From Candidatus Blautia equi (GTDB lineage Bacteria; Bacillota; Clostridia; Lachnospirales; Lachnospiraceae): a stretch of 16,032 nt of DNA. Positions 15,424 to 16,032 of the stretch are shown piece by piece. The notes beneath the pieces are model-generated. The model was not told the origin of the DNA. It searched no databases and saw only the letters and a list, made by a program, of their open reading frames with translations. The stretch is from NCBI GenBank assembly GCA_018064695.1, contig JAGHUU010000088.1, positions 1 through 16,032 on the forward strand. Reading direction: 5' to 3'. A program made the position numbers and the translations under genes. Every line of letters begins with the position of its first letter. The stretch's first letter is position 1.

Positions 15424-16027
15424 CTCTTCTACCCCTCAGTATTTTTCTCGCCGGCTCCATAAAATACAAGCGCAGCGCATAACAGAACATCAAAAGGACC
15501 AGAGCGATCCAGAAAGGCGTTGGAATAAATTTTGCTTTTTTAAAGAGTGCCATTTCCCAGTCAAAGAAAGGCATAGGGGCGCAATGAAGCACCATAATAT
15601 CCAGAGAGGCCCTGCCGATCTTATTAAGCGGAAGATCCTTAGGAAGGATCATGCAGAAGAGGATGGTCATCAGGGAACCAAGCACTCCCAGAACCAGAAG
15701 ATTTCTCATGGAGCCAATGGTCAGCATCTGAATGTTGATGCGGCAGCCCATATGATACCAGCAAAGCCAGAAGGCTGATCCAAAGATCAGGAAAAACTGT
15801 CCGGCATATTTCATCAGCAGCTCTCTGTATAAGCCAACCATATATCCCACCATGAGGAAAACGGTACAGACGAAAAAGCGGACCGCAGAGGTAACCATAT
15901 ATTCCTCCGGGATTCCTGAAAACTTTGCGCCACGGAAATAGTGCATGCCGTAATTAAAGCATACTACCAGAACAGCTATGCAGATGCAGGTGAGGATCTG
16001 GGAACGTTTTTTGTTTACAGTTCTCAT
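15383..16027 (-). CDS. multi-pass membrane protein, probable family 3 acyltransferase (possibly only the C-terminal part)
   Basis: 214 visible residues with five or six hydrophobic segments (about 11-28, 44-67, 74-92, 107-128, 137-152 and 171-190) and Arg/Lys-rich loops. The pattern NKIGRASLDIMVLH near 135-148 followed by a last membrane helix and a basic end resembles the C-terminal part of family 3 acyltransferases, which O-acetylate surface sugars in the membrane. Those proteins usually have about 340 residues and ten helices, so this is either a short relative or, more likely, the end of a gene running past the window edge. The frame stays open through the edge; the first ATG is only five bases inside, so no ribosome site can be checked. 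Its last 13 codons lie inside the capA coding region in another frame. Family call is tentative. Confidence 0.6.
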   Translation of the reverse strand: MRTVNKKRSQILTCICIAVLVVCFNYGMHYFRGAKFSGIPEEYMVTSAVRFFVCTVFLMVGYMVGLYRELLMKYAGQFFLIFGSAFWLCWYHMGCRINIQMLTIGSMRNLLVLGVLGSLMTILFCMILPKDLPLNKIGRASLDIMVLHCAPMPFFDWEMALFKKAKFIPTPFWIALVLLMFCYALRLYFMEPARKILRGRRDGNLDRDLSGTAR

Positions 16028-16032
16028 AAAGA

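Overview
The window looks like an ordinary stretch of chromosome from a low-to-mid GC Clostridia bacterium, most likely a gut Lachnospiraceae. This is an inference from gene content and style: strong AGGAGG ribosome sites, a T-box leader, an IleRS2-type isoleucyl-tRNA synthetase, and secreted proteins with glucan/choline-binding-like repeats. I see no phage, plasmid, IS element, CRISPR array, tRNA or rRNA.

Layout. Positions 1-2500 (+) are the 3' end of a tryptophan operon, trpF (5' end outside the window), trpB and trpA, with trpB and trpA overlapping by 8 bases. A separate promoter at 2603-2631 then drives a secreted transglutaminase-like protein with aromatic cell-wall-binding repeats (2662-3462, +). 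That gene converges on a glycogen/maltodextrin phosphorylase (3550-6009, -), and the two share a strong hairpin terminator. Next comes ileS (6242-9394, -), a GTG-start gene preceded by a T-box leader with an AUC specifier and a near-perfect promoter.

The 683-base gap from 9395 to 10077 holds the T-box leader, then a cluster of three perfect or near-perfect hairpins (9855-9984) that I cannot assign, then the promoter of a D-alanyl-D-alanine carboxypeptidase (10078-11319, +). This converges on a DEDDh exonuclease with a C-terminal zinc-ribbon-like motif (11435-12406, -). The remainder, all on the minus strand, is an envelope cluster: an HtrA-type serine protease with an odd acidic, tyrosine/glycine-rich tail (12585-14015), a membrane-anchored CapA-family protein (14146-15423) and the end of a multi-pass membrane protein resembling family 3 acyltransferases (15383-16027, probably cut by the window edge).

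Most of the region is housekeeping: tryptophan synthesis, glycogen breakdown, Ile-tRNA charging and peptidoglycan trimming. Four of the nine complete or nearly complete non-trp genes make exported or membrane-anchored products that act at the cell surface. The points most worth a second look are the three-hairpin cluster, the HtrA tail, the repeat-plus-transglutaminase protein, the pairing of IleRS2 with a T-box, and a Glu at the position of the TrpA catalytic Asp. I find no strong case for an undescribed multi-gene system.
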